This document shows positions 35,363-47,070 of a DNA stretch of 64,000 bases, piece after piece. The notes under the pieces were generated by a model. It had not been told where the DNA came from and ran no database searches. It saw nothing but the letters and a program-made list of their open reading frames with translations. The position numbers were made by a program, and so were the translations under genes. Position 1 is the first letter of the stretch, and the number at the start of each line of letters is the position of its first letter. The stretch is from Aaosphaeria pasadenensis (taxonomy: Eukaryota; Ascomycota; Dothideomycetes; Pleosporales): NCBI GenBank assembly GCA_022813625.1, contig JAKLMB010000042.1, positions 186,001-250,000 of the forward strand, read 5' to 3'.

Positions 35363-36448
35363 TTTCAGGGATAGATGTATTCACACATTTATTACTCCAA
35401 TGCATTTATAGTCGTTGCTACCATTATATATGATAATTTGAAAAAAGACTTAACCCTTCACTACCCTTGCACGTCCCTTCAATAACTCCGCACATCAACA
35501 ACCCCAAAATCACGTCAACGCAGCTCATTATTGCGGCAAGAACTTCATCCCACCAAAGCTTCTTTCTGCCACCCAGGAGCTTAGGACCGCGCCTCAACGC
35601 TTGACTCGAACTTTGCCATTGTTTCTCTGATATAATGATTCAGAAGTCGTCTTTCATTGGGCCGGCACATGTGTCGATGTTGTGCGGAGGGTGGGTAAGC
35701 GGAACGGCGTGGCTTGATGCGGGACGGGAGGCAGAGGTACTTGTATAGTCGACGCCATTGGCGAGCGAAATCGGGATGGGAATGGCATTGCTTGATTCCG
35801 TTAAAAAATGCCATTGTTCTGATTTGATATACTGGCTCTTGGTCTGGTGTAAGGATACGATCTCTAATGATCGAGCATCCTCACCACGTGCGACAACCAC
35901 TCGCAACAATTTACACCAACTTGGATATGAGAACTAGTTCTCCCCTCAACTACAGTATATTGTAACATCAAATTGGAGTATTGGAAAACGCGAGAATCAA
36001 TTGAAATAGCACGCCTAGTGTTCAGAGATCTTGCACAATGGTGCTCCACACTTACGCCATCGTGTAGTCGCGAACTACGTCCCGGGAGAGATCAAGCGGG
36101 CACGACAACAAACGACGCGTTGTTAGGAATTACTAGTAAAAATTGATGGTAGTGAGTGGAAGGGATGAAGTTGAATTTTTGTGAATGTGATAGCGCTCGT
36201 ACTCCTTTTTATATTTTTAACATATTTAAATTGTTCTACGACTCAAAGGGTATCGTCAATGTCATCGTGATCACAAAAGTCCTCCCTCAACCAAACCCTA
36301 TCGACATTTGCGCCTTTCCAACAAAAGGCATATCTTTCTTTCTACAGCGCATAACAAAATTCAAAATCGACACCTCGCTCAGACGAAACCGCGCCGTCCC
36401 ATGAACGGAAAACCCAGAACATTCAACTCGGGCTGTCTGTTGCCTATC
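35363..36448. other. 1.1-kb intergenic region
   Basis: This gap holds the promoter of the MFS gene and the 3' flank of URB2. I see no gene or RNA. Confidence 0.45.
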
Positions 36449-39400
36449 TTACTCCCCACGAGAGGCCCTGTTGTCTCTCTCGCTCTTCCCATTCATCTTC
36501 TTCCATTCGTCCCACACTCCTCGCCAGACGTCCTTGCTCGCCCTGTCAAGTCCCGTAAACATGGCCTGCAGCGTGTCGCGATCCATGTCGGCGACGCTGA
36601 TCGTGTCCCAGAGGCCTGGAACCAGCGCATCTCTGACATTGGGCTCTAGCCTGCCGCTGAGGGAGAAGCGACAGAAGGATGCGAGAAGGGGATAGATGAA
36701 GTGGCTTGCGTATTCCTTCGCTGCTTTGACGGGGTCGTTGAGCGTGGATTTGGTGCTGGCGTTGCGTTGGTGTTTCGTGGTGGAAACGGAGGATTGCGTG
36801 GGCGATGAGAGAGTGGAGAGGAGACGGCTGAGCTGTGTGGCATTTGCGGGACTGAGTTTGATCTGGGAAGATGCGGACGATGAGCGTAGCCAGAAGGGGA
36901 GTGAGCTTCCTCGGCCAGCGTGCGGTATAAACAGACAGAAGAGTAGGTTCTGGAGGAGTGGTAAGAGGATGTGGAAACGTCCTCCCAGGCGTCCTCGGTG
37001 GAGAAGCAGGATGAGTCGGCTAGTCTCGCAGATTCGCCCGTAGATCGCTGATGCGTCGGAGACAGGAAGACTTGGGCTGGCACGGGACACGATGCTGGCA
37101 ATAGCAGCCAGAACGCACTCGATGCCGTGCTGGTTGGTGCAATGTGGCTTGTCACGGATCGTGACATTGATGGCGTCCATGAGAGAGTTGAAGGCTTCTG
37201 AATCGGCAACCTGCCCCAATCGAGTGCAGATGGTCGGCAAGATCGATAATTGCTGTATACGTAGCTCTTCATCGTCTGATGGCTTATCGTCGAAAGTAGA
37301 TAAGATAATCGGAAGAGAGACATATGAGTGAGCTAGGTCGCTAGACTCAACGTTCGAAAGATCAACCGCGAGTGCCACTCTACCGAACAGTGGAATAGAA
37401 GATACAACATCATGTATAGACCGTGCAATGGCGCCGCGAGCTGCTGCAGTGGAAGTACTGTTCAGCACAGTTGACGATGCTTTGATGAAACCTTCAATGG
37501 ATTCTACAGGGCACAACCGATACTTCGCTATGACCTGGATGAACTGAGTCTTACTTTCGCTTGTTTCCAGTGAGGCAAGCAGATCGCTAGACCAGGTAGA
37601 TGCAGAGCCATTGGATTGGGGCTTCTGATCCAGCCAGCCTTTCAACGAGGAACGCGCTTTGTTGAACAACCCAGTGTCATTGTTCAGAACTTGGGAGGGA
37701 AGATCGATGTAAGCATCGAGAATCCGATCTTCAGCGCTGTACACATCGTTCAAGCCTTCATCAAGTATATCCAGGAAGCTCTCCCAAGAGAATATGTCTT
37801 CCTGCTTGGGAGCCAACAAAGTCCCACTGAGTATCGCAAGCCTGGCTGGGCTGTGAGTCTTGAGAGACTTTGAGGATTTTGACAGCTTCTTCTTGTACTT
37901 CTGCAAGAACCGCTCATTTTGGGCCTGGTCCTTATTCTGCAATATGTGACCCAGAGTAGAGCTGACCAACTCCTGTAAAAGACGCATAACGACGGTGTCC
38001 TCGATCTTGCCTTTGGTCAGACGTTCAGCAATATCGAAAAGAACACTGCTATCCGATGATATGTTGGCTGTGGCGTTGGACGTTTCCATAAGGTAGACCA
38101 TGATGCGGAGCAAGGAAGCTGCGTTGCAAGGGCGTTCTAGAAGAATGTCGGTGATCTTGTTCAAAAGCTCTTCTCTTCGATCTCGGGGTAGAGATTCAGG
38201 TCTAATTTGCAGCAGCGCTGGAACAGCCAGACTATACAATTGATGGCCCTCCTCTTGTTGGTCGAGGGCTCGAAGTAGTGCACTTGCAAAAGAGACCCTT
38301 GTAGGGACAGTGCTTGTCGTAAAGATTGACTCGGCGAGTTGCTCTGCAAGTATAATGCCAGACTCTGAGTCAAGTGTCGAGATACCGTTCAGTAACTCGA
38401 ACAACGTCTTCTCCCGACGTTTTGAATCATTATGATCCAACAATTGTACATATTCGGTACAAAACACAACTAGCAACTGTTGGAGATCGTCTGGTTCGAG
38501 ATGGCCTGGAGTGAGAACCTTGAGACCTTTTCTTAGACTCTCGTGCAATTGATCACTCCATCCAGGAACAGTTCGTAGGAGGTCGCTGGAAGCAAGCAGA
38601 AACAGAAGCACAGCTGATCGGCACCGAGAATTGACCCCATGTTCATGCTTGTTCTTACGGGCATGTGAAACATCTTTTGTAGCTCGAGAGATCAGAGGTT
38701 CTAGTAGTTCCTTCTGCTTGTCGGGGGATCCATGCAAAGTCAATGGCCAAAGGTTGTTTGTAACTTGGGCAATCGTGATCCAGCAAGGATAGAGGTCGGT
38801 ATTACTGCGATACCAGGAACTTTGGACGGTTGACGAAAGCGACGAGAGTACATCGAGTAAAGCTGGCTGCAATGCTTCGAGGAGCAGGTCATTGTCAATT
38901 GACCCCAAAATTGCTCGAATCAGGGTTGCGCTGCTGTACGCCTCTTTCAATGAGAGGATATGTTTCTTCTTGAGCTCCTGAGTGGACGTTTCCTCAGAGA
39001 TCTTTAGAGGCTTGATGCGTTCTGCATGCTCTTGGAATAGAGTAACGATCTGCGCCTGCGTGAGCGACTGTTCAAGCTTGTCTGCCAGTGCCACGTTGAG
39101 GCTAAAATCCTCCCAGATCAGCGGGCTTAATTCTTGCAGTGGCTTGCGCACAATAGGAGCATGCAAGACAAGCTGAGCATCCCATCGGCGAAGAAATCCG
39201 AGAAGGTCTCGATTACGTGCGAATGCCGTGAAAATGGGAATGAGGATCGAGCGAATGATGGTCTGGTATTGCGACTCAGAAAGTGCCTGGGCATCATCGC
39301 TTTCTTCGACACCATCTATATCCATCTTGTCTACCGTCGGTAAACTAGTGCTTGCCGCCTGGAAATCAGAGATCTGCTGGAACAAGAAGGCAACCAAGTC

Positions 39401-41026
39401 ATCGGTTTCGTTTTCCGAAGGAACAGCTTTGGAAGCTGATTTCATGATGAAAGCTGTAGCATCGAGTTTGATCAGAGCCGCGATAAGGGACCACTGGATT
39501 GTCCTCGATTTCGATTCGGGGTACTTGACCCCTGTGTGGAACCAGAACATTTTGACCAATACTTCAGGGTCGATTCTGACATCTCGGGCTTGCAGAACGC
39601 CCAGAGACTTTTCTAGCGCATCGATAGAAGGCTGAGGAATCGAAAATGATGCTGCCTCGAGTGGGCAACCAATGCATTCTGCAAGCGCAATGAAAACAGC
39701 CTGTAGCCATGGTTGCTCGTTGATTCTTGCCCTAGGCGTGCGAGAAGGATTGTAGCGAATGGCGATATCGAGAAGTTGCGGAACAGAATCGAAAAGAGGC
39801 TTAAAGTAGTCGGGCAAAGCGATGGAAGTATCTAAAATCTGTGCGGCTTGTAGCAGTTTAGCACGCAGAGGTTCAAGGTTGGCTGCCAGCGCACTCGAAT
39901 CATGGTCAATATCAGTAGTAGTAGTCCCAGTGGGAGCAGGGCCCGAGAAGAACGCTGCCCTTGATGGTACAAAGATGTGCTTCACAATCAATATCTCAAC
40001 CGACTGGAGTGATTCCGTAAAAAGACTCTTGTCTTGCTGAGCCGCCTGGGCTAGAGCTTTCTGGATGGTATTATGAAGGGCCAGGGTCGGTATCAGACAC
40101 TCGGTCGAGAACTGCTCTGCCGAGGCTCCTTGCTCGTCACCGCTCTCGAAGTAACGGAGATTCCAGACCTCCAAAATGCTCGAAAGGTCCAGGCATTTTT
40201 CCGACAGCGTTGACGACGGGCTCATAGAGATCTGCAAGAACCTTTCCACCGCTGTTAACCAGTATTTCAATACACGGGCCGCCTGCGCGCTCTCGGTTCT
40301 CAAGGCCATTTTCATATGCTCGGCATTCGGCGCATCTTCGCTGCTGCTGAGTGCTGATGCTTTGCTGGTGATTGTCTGCAAGGTCCGTGCTACTGCATCG
40401 AACAATTTGACTAGCCCTCCAATGTCGAGTGCTCTTTTCTTCGAAGACGTTGGCGCAGTCTCAGTCGAGGGCCGTTTGCGTTTCCGAGATGGCAGCTCCT
40501 CTCGTACAGTCTCACTCGAGTCAGAAGAGCGCGGTTCAGCACCATTCGAACTCGGTTGTATTGCCGCACTACTCTCGAAGCTTTCCTGCAAAGTCTTCTC
40601 CAGGATACCAAGAAACGCCGCATCGCGAAGGTGAGTCGCAGAGCGAGGAACGGGCAGAATGTAAACCATCAAATCCAGCAGCGCCCATAATTTTGAGTTC
40701 GCTCGAGCTGCGGTCCCGTTCTCAGAATCGTCCTTTAGCTTCTCAATAGTCCAGCGTAACACCCATTCGGCCCTCGCCTTTGGGAGTTGTTGTACAATGG
40801 TAGATCGATCTTGCTCTTCGAATGAGTGATACCATTGCGCCGGGAGCCCAATTATGTGCGTTACTTGAGAAATTTGCTCATTGAGATCGCTGAAATCTTT
40901 ATTAATCGCGAGTAAACGAGGAAGCGTTGCAACGGGTGTGGTTTTAGAGACCTAGGAAAGGGTTAATTTGGTCCTGTGATAGACAGTATATGGGAGTTGC
41001 ATTACCATAGTTGTAGTAGCAGGCAT
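36449..41026 (-). CDS. URB2: Urb2/Npa2-family nucleolar pre-ribosome assembly protein
   Basis: Exons are 41026-41006 (seven codons, MPATTTM) and 40951-36449 (1,501 codons including stop); 1,507 residues, joined across a 54-nt intron at phase 0. The long protein is almost entirely alpha-helical repeat in character, with a nuclear-localisation-like patch (SRKRKRPS and SSKKRALDIGG) around residue 150. The C-terminus carries the Urb2/Npa2 domain, recognisable by AKEYASHFIYPLLASFCRFSL and by AMFTGLDRASKDVWRGVWDEW close to the stop. In yeast Urb2 acts in early 60S assembly (27S pre-rRNA processing) with Npa1 and Dbp6. It is divergent from MIC10 with 359 bp between starts. Confidence 0.88.
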
Positions 41027-41385
41027 ATTGTTTTCCGACTCCCTCACCGGAGTTTCACTCGTACAATTTATGAAAAAGCAAAACAGTGAAGCGCAAGTTG
41101 TGAGCGGAGGAAGTTTACCAGAGAGATTGGAGAAAAAGTTGAAGCACGGACTCCCTCCCTCGTTCCCGCGCGCCGCCAAGCTCTCCGAACCTCCGACATC
41201 AGATCTTCGTGGCGTGCATGCGAGCCAGCAGGAGAGCGAAGAACGAGACGGCCGCACATCTTATCAACAACAACAATCATCGTCATCCGGGATCTCTCCT
41301 CGCCCACCACAAAACCCCAATCCCCCTTCTCTCACCCTTTTAATTAGTCAATTGCTCGAGCAATTGATCACATACTTCACACGCA
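41027..41385. promoter_or_regulatory. shared divergent promoter, URB2 / MIC10
   Basis: This 359-bp gap lies between the two start codons. The MIC10-proximal part is rich in C/T and CAA. No consensus site stands out. Confidence 0.45.
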
Positions 41386-42031
41386 ATGGCCGACGAGACA
41401 CCCAAGACCACCGCGCCCATCCCGCGAACCACCCGACCTTTGAGCGAAGCTCTTCTTAACGAAAAGGTACATACCAAACCATCCAAGCCATCTGGAAGAC
41501 CCTCATGAGCCCCCGGGGAGGGACTTCAGAAGCTTCAAAGACGTTATAGGGAATCGTTGGAGCTCTGGAGTCCCTCCCAATTGCTCTTGCTGTATATCAC
41601 CTATCTGTCTATCATGTCACGCTGCACACCTACGTCTATACATACGCCCGAGGTCTTCATTCAAGAAAAGAAGAGAAAGAGAAAGAACACATGCTAAAAG
41701 AATTCATAGTGGGATCGCTGCGCATCCTCATTCCTTATCCGCTCGGGTCTCGGCCTCTCCTTCGGCGTCGTCTTCTCCGTCCTCCTCTTCAAGCGCCGCG
41801 CGTGGCCCGCCTTCGTCGGCCTCGGTTTCGGTGCCGGTCGCGCCTGGGAGGAATGCGATAACGTTAGTTGATCCCAATGCCCAGCCGAAGAAAAAGAGAT
41901 GGAAGATCAGCCGATCCGGGCCATTGTGGTGCAGTGGCATCGTGAAGGAGAATAGAGGAGCTAACATCGTGCAGTCATTCAAGCGAGCCGCCGGCCCCAC
42001 AAAAGACGGATTGCGTGTGATAAGGCCATAG
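41386..42031 (+). CDS. MIC10: MICOS complex subunit Mic10
   Basis: Exons are 41386-41466, 41710-41862 and 41975-42031 (96 residues). Mic10 bends the mitochondrial inner membrane at crista junctions. Both diagnostic glycine motifs are present: GLGLSFG at residues 40-46 and GLGFGAG at residues 64-70, each within a hydrophobic hairpin helix, separated by the positive loop KRRAW. The C-terminus, ECDNSFKRAAGPTKD, matches the fungal Mic10 tail and needs the second intron (112 nt; donor GTTAGT, branch GCTAAC, acceptor GTGCAG). The first intron is long for this window (243 nt). Neither exon alone makes a convincing open frame, so this gene is easily missed by simple scanning. Confidence 0.93.
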
Positions 42032-43024
42032 ACAAAGAAAGAGAGAAAGGAATACACAGAGAATCTTGCAAGAACAAAAGGCAGACAAATGTGTGTCCAA
42101 CGTACGACATCGATGTCAAGGCTTGGGATGCGAATGTCTTACATCGAATGGGGATGGGCATAATGCTGACATGTAACAACTGGGGGAAAGACCGAGATGA
42201 TTCGATTCCTTTCCTTTCCTTTCCCTTCCTTTTTCATTTCATTTTTGGCCGACAATGAAAACAGTATGCTGTATAGTAGATGTATGTGTGAGAGGGGAGT
42301 GAGTGAGATGTGTGTGCGTTGGAACCAACTAGACAGACCTTTTCCTCTTTCTCCTTCTCTGCCACTTGAAAGGGGGAGGAGAGGAGGAAAAGAATTCGAA
42401 TCTTTGTATATTTCCCGTTTGCCTATGAGAAGTTCTCTGTGGGTGTCACTTTCGCACTGATTTTATTTTCTGTGAAGAGAAAAGTGACATATTTCTCTAT
42501 CGACAACGACGAAACATGGACCAGACGATATACCACCCCGGCTGTCCCCTGGAGTCCACAGATCGACCTTACCAATCCACTTGTTTTCAAAGCCATCAAG
42601 CTTCCTCCGATATAACCAGCACGGCCCTCTAAATCATGTTGTTGCAGGGAGTGCAAGTGCAATAACTCACTGCCAGTGCCGCGCTGGTGAAAGAACATTG
42701 AAAGGCATTTCCAACCCGTGGAATGGAGACATTAACCCGCCAGAATGGGGGAGGCTGCCTACTTCGTTACGCACGAATCAAGCATTTGAAGATGATCATA
42801 AACGTCATGGAACGTCATTCGCGATAAAAAGCTGGAAGGTAGGGCTCGAAGATGGGTAAAGCTCCACTGACAGACGAACAGACCTAGATCTAGCTCTCTC
42901 TTCTAATGAAGGGATACCTTCTCGTCGGAAAAGTAACACCTCACATGGACAAGTAATCGCCGCTGAATTAGTTAATCATGTCTGTGCATGAATTCACATA
43001 GCCGCCCACAGAGCACGTTACGAA

Positions 43025-43570
43025 GAGAGCATGTCTGACTTCAGGCATTCGACAATCATACTTACAAGGACTTTCCCACGTCAGTGTTTGCCCCTATATC
43101 CTTCGGTCAAGAACATGGGAGATTCATGGCGATACAGGGACAGAACGAATATGAATACACCACGGCGTTTGTACCATATATCATTAGGAGCATTTAGAAT
43201 CGGGGATACAGATAACTTAAATCTCTGCACGATGCTCACTTCATCGCACTATCGCATTACAACACCTGGCAAGTCAACTCAAGTACCACTCTCTTTCAAC
43301 TTGACCACAAATCCTACTACAGCTAAGTAATATAAATGCCTCTAAACAATACTCTCTAAACAATGCTCTCTAAACAATGCTCTCTAAACAATGCTCTCTA
43401 AACAATGCTCTCTAAACAATGCTCTCTACTAGAAGCATACTGTTACTGCACATAGTTTTGGTATATATTGCATCTGAAAACAGTCACTCAGCACAAATAG
43501 GTACCCCAACATTGACGATAAGTCATTAAGTAGAGGCATCAGAGTCGTCAATCGTGTCTTTCGACAACGA
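43025..43570 (+). repeat. diverged direct duplication, left copy
   Basis: This block aligns in the same orientation to about 44663-44985. Shared words include AGAGCATGT, the TCAGTNTTTGCC region with CCTTCG, GATGCTNAC, AACAGTCAC and TTCGACAA, in the same order. The left copy carries roughly 180 bp (about 43262-43450) with the minisatellite that the right copy lacks. It ends about 15 bp from the stop codon of secreted-protein gene B. Confidence 0.65.
43342..43425. repeat. 14-bp tandem repeat, six units
   Basis: The unit is CTAAACAATGCTCT. Units start at 43342, 43356, 43370, 43384, 43398 and 43412. The first unit differs by one base (A for G); the other five are identical. Confidence 0.95.
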
Positions 43571-43586
43571 AGACAGGTACCAGCTA

Positions 43587-44183
43587 TCACACCCGACACC
43601 TAAAATAACAATTCATAACCCTCGACATCCCCACCCTCCCATCCCCACAACTCCCATTCTTCATCCCCGCTCCCTCCCATTCACTCTCCGCCATCCTCTC
43701 ACAGTACCCACACTTCGACGCCGCCCTCTCCTCCTCCCACGGGGACCCCACACCATCATCCCAACCGCACGAACGCGTGTTGAACAACATCATCGTCCTA
43801 TTTCTCGCGTCGACGTAAAACCCAGTCCTCAGGAATTTGATTTCTTGGTCCCACAGAAACCTAATAAAGTGGTTTTCCGCCGTCGGTCTTGTAAGGTTGA
43901 ATGAGGATAGCGGCGATAGCGGCTCAAGAAAAGGCTCGGACTCTTTTTCAATGACGCGAACGTAAAGTTCATCGCCCGTGCTGTTACGAATCGAAGGAAT
44001 GGTGACCGACGTGATCAGATTTGAGGACGCGTTGTGTGTGCTGTTGGTGCTGTCTAAAGAGCCGGAGCAGGTCTCGTGGACTGTGATGGAGAAGGAGCAG
44101 GGAACGTCCGTGGCCCATGATGGCCGTTGGCGTGGGAGGAGTAGTTTTGGACTCGTGGTTGCGGTGACGACGAGTATGGACAT
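43587..44183 (-). CDS. small secreted Cys protein, copy B (start compromised)
   Basis: The frame runs from ATG at 44183 (198 residues). Conserved parts with copy A: LLPRQ pro-site, CSFSITV-x-E-x-CSGS, IPSIRNSTG, RVIEKESEPFLEPLSPLS, a Trp-Asp-x-Glu strand, MMLFN, CGYCERM and terminal SRVMNCYFRC. Several N-glycosylation sequons are present. Upstream DNA aligns to copy A up to and through A's start codon. The aligned ATG in B is at 44213-44211, and the fifth codon after it is TAG (44201-44199), where A has Phe. Translation must therefore start at 44183 or elsewhere. This leaves only a short hydrophobic stretch (MSILVVTATT), so secretion may be weakened or lost. The rest of the frame is intact. 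Function is unknown. Confidence 0.65.
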   Translation of the reverse strand: MSILVVTATTSPKLLLPRQRPSWATDVPCSFSITVHETCSGSLDSTNSTHNASSNLITSVTIPSIRNSTGDELYVRVIEKESEPFLEPLSPLSSFNLTRPTAENHFIRFLWDQEIKFLRTGFYVDARNRTMMLFNTRSCGWDDGVGSPWEEERAASKCGYCERMAESEWEGAGMKNGSCGDGRVGMSRVMNCYFRCRV

Positions 44184-44662
44184 GAACCATATGAAAAGCT
44201 AGGTTTCGAGCATGCTTATATGCGAATGCTGAGTATTTGTTCGGGAAGTAATGAGGTGTTCGAAAGATCGTTTATTTTTGCTGAATGGTTTTGCAGCTAG
44301 GTTTTATTGATCATGTTTGACTGAATTCATCAGACCAGTCATAGCGACTCATGCGCACACTCATACTACAAAGAAGTCATAGGCGCGGGCTGAAGAATGA
44401 CCGAGCTGTCCTTAATTGATGTGAGATCTCGAACATGTCTATTTCGTATTTTCTGTACGATAAAGACAGCAGCAATATATCGAGCAGCTCATCATCATAC
44501 AGAAAATCGCCTCTTACAAGACACTCTAATCATGGTAGATTTTAGTATCTGCTATCATGCGCTCTAATTCATGTACTTGCCCCCGCTTGACAATACAAAT
44601 CTCTTCAACTTTTCAAGTAGGAATCTCTCCAGTTACTGAGGTCTCATAATTTACATACAAGA

Positions 44663-44985
44663 GCATGTGTTGCTCTGACATTCCGCAATCAGACCTGTAA
44701 GGGCTGTCTCTCATCAGTCTTTGCCATACAACCTTCGATGTGCGCATGGATTCGCGTTGTCTTCTATGCCCTCTATTGTAACAATTGTATAGGGTTGGAT
44801 AGGAGACCGTTATGTAAGAGACAAATGGTCTTTGCATGATGCTTACTTTAACGCACCGTCTATCAGAATAGATCTGTGAACAGTCACATCGTCTCCACAG
44901 TCATTCGAACATCAACGATGAATCATAAAGTAAATGCAGGTACAGTCAGTCATCAATTGTTTCCTTCGACAAAATTCAAATAGTT
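44663..44985 (+). repeat. diverged direct duplication, right copy
   Basis: Second copy of the block seen at 43025-43570, shorter because it lacks the minisatellite-bearing segment. The homology stops near 44985; no copy of the secreted-protein gene follows it. Confidence 0.65.
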
Positions 44986-45606
44986 AGTTACAGGAAGAGG
45001 ATATACATTTGTTACCCTACTTGTGTAGTGCTACTGAGCAAAAACCACTTGATATCGCTATATCTGAACGAATCAGATACTATGTTTCGGAGAACAAGAC
45101 AGAACGTGTGCTATCTAAGTTACTACTACTCCCTTGTAAACAGCAGAAGAAAGTTCTTCTGGCTACTAATTGTATATTGTCGTTGAAAGGCTATTTTGCT
45201 TAATGCATGAAATGGTTCTGTTACCTGTGTTCTCAAACAGTAACTGCAATCATTTATCGCAAAACTTAGTATAATTTCCAAGTATATTTGTAAACACACA
45301 CTTGGAAGAGAGCTTTGATTGAAGATTTGTATATATCTTCTGCAGCTTAATCCACATCTCCTGATATCAATGCTCTTCCCAGAACATCTCATTCGAAATC
45401 ACTTCCCATCCTCACAGCCCAAAAGTCCAAAAAGAGAACACATAGACCCCGCCTATCAACTATTGATACCCCTTCTCTCGTCTATGCACACCTCGGTACC
45501 ACCTAACCGCCAAATTCCCTCCCACGCCACTACACCAAGACCACCAAAAAACCCACCCCTTGAGCACCGCAACACCACCACAACACCGCCAGACCTTCAA
45601 AAGGGC

Positions 45607-45613
45607 AAAAAAA
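45607..45613 (-). terminator. Pol III terminator of tRNA-Glu
   Basis: Seven A on the plus strand, hence T7 on the transcript strand, 7 nt after the tRNA 3' end. Confidence 0.8.
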
Positions 45614-45620
45614 GAGTAAT

Positions 45621-45719
45621 TCCGACACCGGGAATCGAACCCGGGCCTTGCCGGCACTTGAAAGTGTAACTAACTCTCGTGATGAGAGCGGCAAATCCTA
45701 GCCACTAGACCATATCGGA
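45621..45719 (-). tRNA. tRNA-Glu (anticodon CUC), intron-containing
   Basis: The acceptor stem TCCGATA pairs with TGTCGGA. The D arm reads GTCTAGTGGCTAGGAT and contains the A box. The anticodon stem TGCCG pairs with CGGCA. The loop has T33 then CTC as anticodon, then A37, after which an intron of about 28 nt interrupts the loop. The T arm is CCGGGTTCGATTCCCGG and contains the B box. The intron includes GAGAG, which can pair with the anticodon loop CTCTC as in typical tRNA introns. A T7 terminator follows. Confidence 0.95.
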
Positions 45720-47070
45720 TGTCTTACTTGTTTTCGATGGATATTTTAGCATTTAACACAATTATATACCCAAAAAATCAATGATTCAGAGCTTTTGGGC
45801 AAAGAAATATGGGTGGGATAAGGACTTTGTGGGATGTGAGACGGCGTTTGCGCGGGATACGAGCACAGGCTATTTCGCTCGCGTGTGTTCCGTCACGCCG
45901 GCTGGAAAAAAAAGACTAGACCGGTGGAATGTCATTCCTCGCTACTCTGCTCTCCCGGTTTGCCGGGCGATCCTAATTCGGTGGGTCCTGGTCCGGGTAC
46001 ACAGTATGTTGGACCTACTGTGCTACTCTACTCTACACCTACGTAAAGGCACAGTAGCTGTATCAAAGGTACGCTACGAATGTAAGATAAGCTGAGCTTA
46101 TGTCCCGTCAGTCCATCAAAGTCTATCGTTAAGCTCCTGGAGGGGAAAGGGCGTAAGCACTTGTCGTTGCTGATAGTTTACTGCTGATGCGACTTGGACT
46201 CGGAACCATGAGGAGCTTTGAAGAACTCTTCCGTCCTGTGCTCTGGACATCCTCGTACGAGGGGTGTCTATGTCGTAATTGTCTCGTCAATTAAAATCCT
46301 ACAGCGAGACTTCTTGCGACTCGTATCTCCAAATGTCTCTTGGATGTACTCGTATGGGTCTCGAGCTCTAGCTTCAGATCGATCGATTGTAGTACAGCGA
46401 ATCGAAACCCACCTCATCGGAATGCAAAAGCGACACGCAACTCACGCATGCACGCAGGCTCCCCTCCCCACAGTTTTGTCTCGTATAATACACGCACACG
46501 TTTCTCGACATAAGAGGCCCCACATGCAATTCTCCACAGATTGCCCTCTCTTTGGGCAAGCAAGTGCATAGTGGTCAACATGGGATTTCGAGAATCTCAT
46601 ACCGTGTGATGGGGCGTACCGGCCGAGGGACAGGATTTCCGGTTCTGTGGTTCTAGTTGTTCGTCGCTTTGTTCACTGGCATGGTACGGAGTACAATGGG
46701 ATTCTTTATGTTCTGTATTACTATGCTGTCCAACGCTTGTGACATATGCGTCTGCGTATGCGTGTATATGATGCGAATAAATGCACCTAGATCTTTCCTC
46801 CCCCGTCATGAACGAATGAAGCTCCGCCAACCGACTCTCTCGCCCGGCGTATCAAGTCGCTGAACCTAATATACTATGCCAGAAAACCAGGGAACAAGGT
46901 TACGGTCATCATTACATTCCCCGTAAATTGCGAAAAAAAGCGACGCGCCGTGGCATTGCATCCCGTAGATAAAAGCCAAGTGATTAGATACTTGAGAACT
47001 TTGAATGCTCTTTTTATGAAAAATGTTCATTATAATATGAAAAGAAGAAGGTAGGGGGTGAGAAAATGAT
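45720..47070. other. 1.35-kb intergenic region
   Basis: Only short open frames without recognisable similarity occur. It is the 5' flank of tRNA-Glu and the 3' flank of the PAP2 gene. Confidence 0.45.

Larger units (their letters stand above)
42032..43586. other. 1.6-kb intergenic region with repeats
   Basis: It holds a TTCC-rich tract (about 42205-42240), the left copy of a diverged direct duplication (about 43025-43570) and a six-unit 14-bp minisatellite (43342-43425). No coding region is supported. Confidence 0.6.
44184..45620. other. promoter of copy B, right duplication copy, tRNA 3' flank
   Basis: The first ~200 bp is homologous to the promoter of copy A. The right copy of the duplicated block lies at about 44663-44985. 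A T7 run on the minus strand (45607-45613) follows the tRNA. No coding region is supported. Confidence 0.55.
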
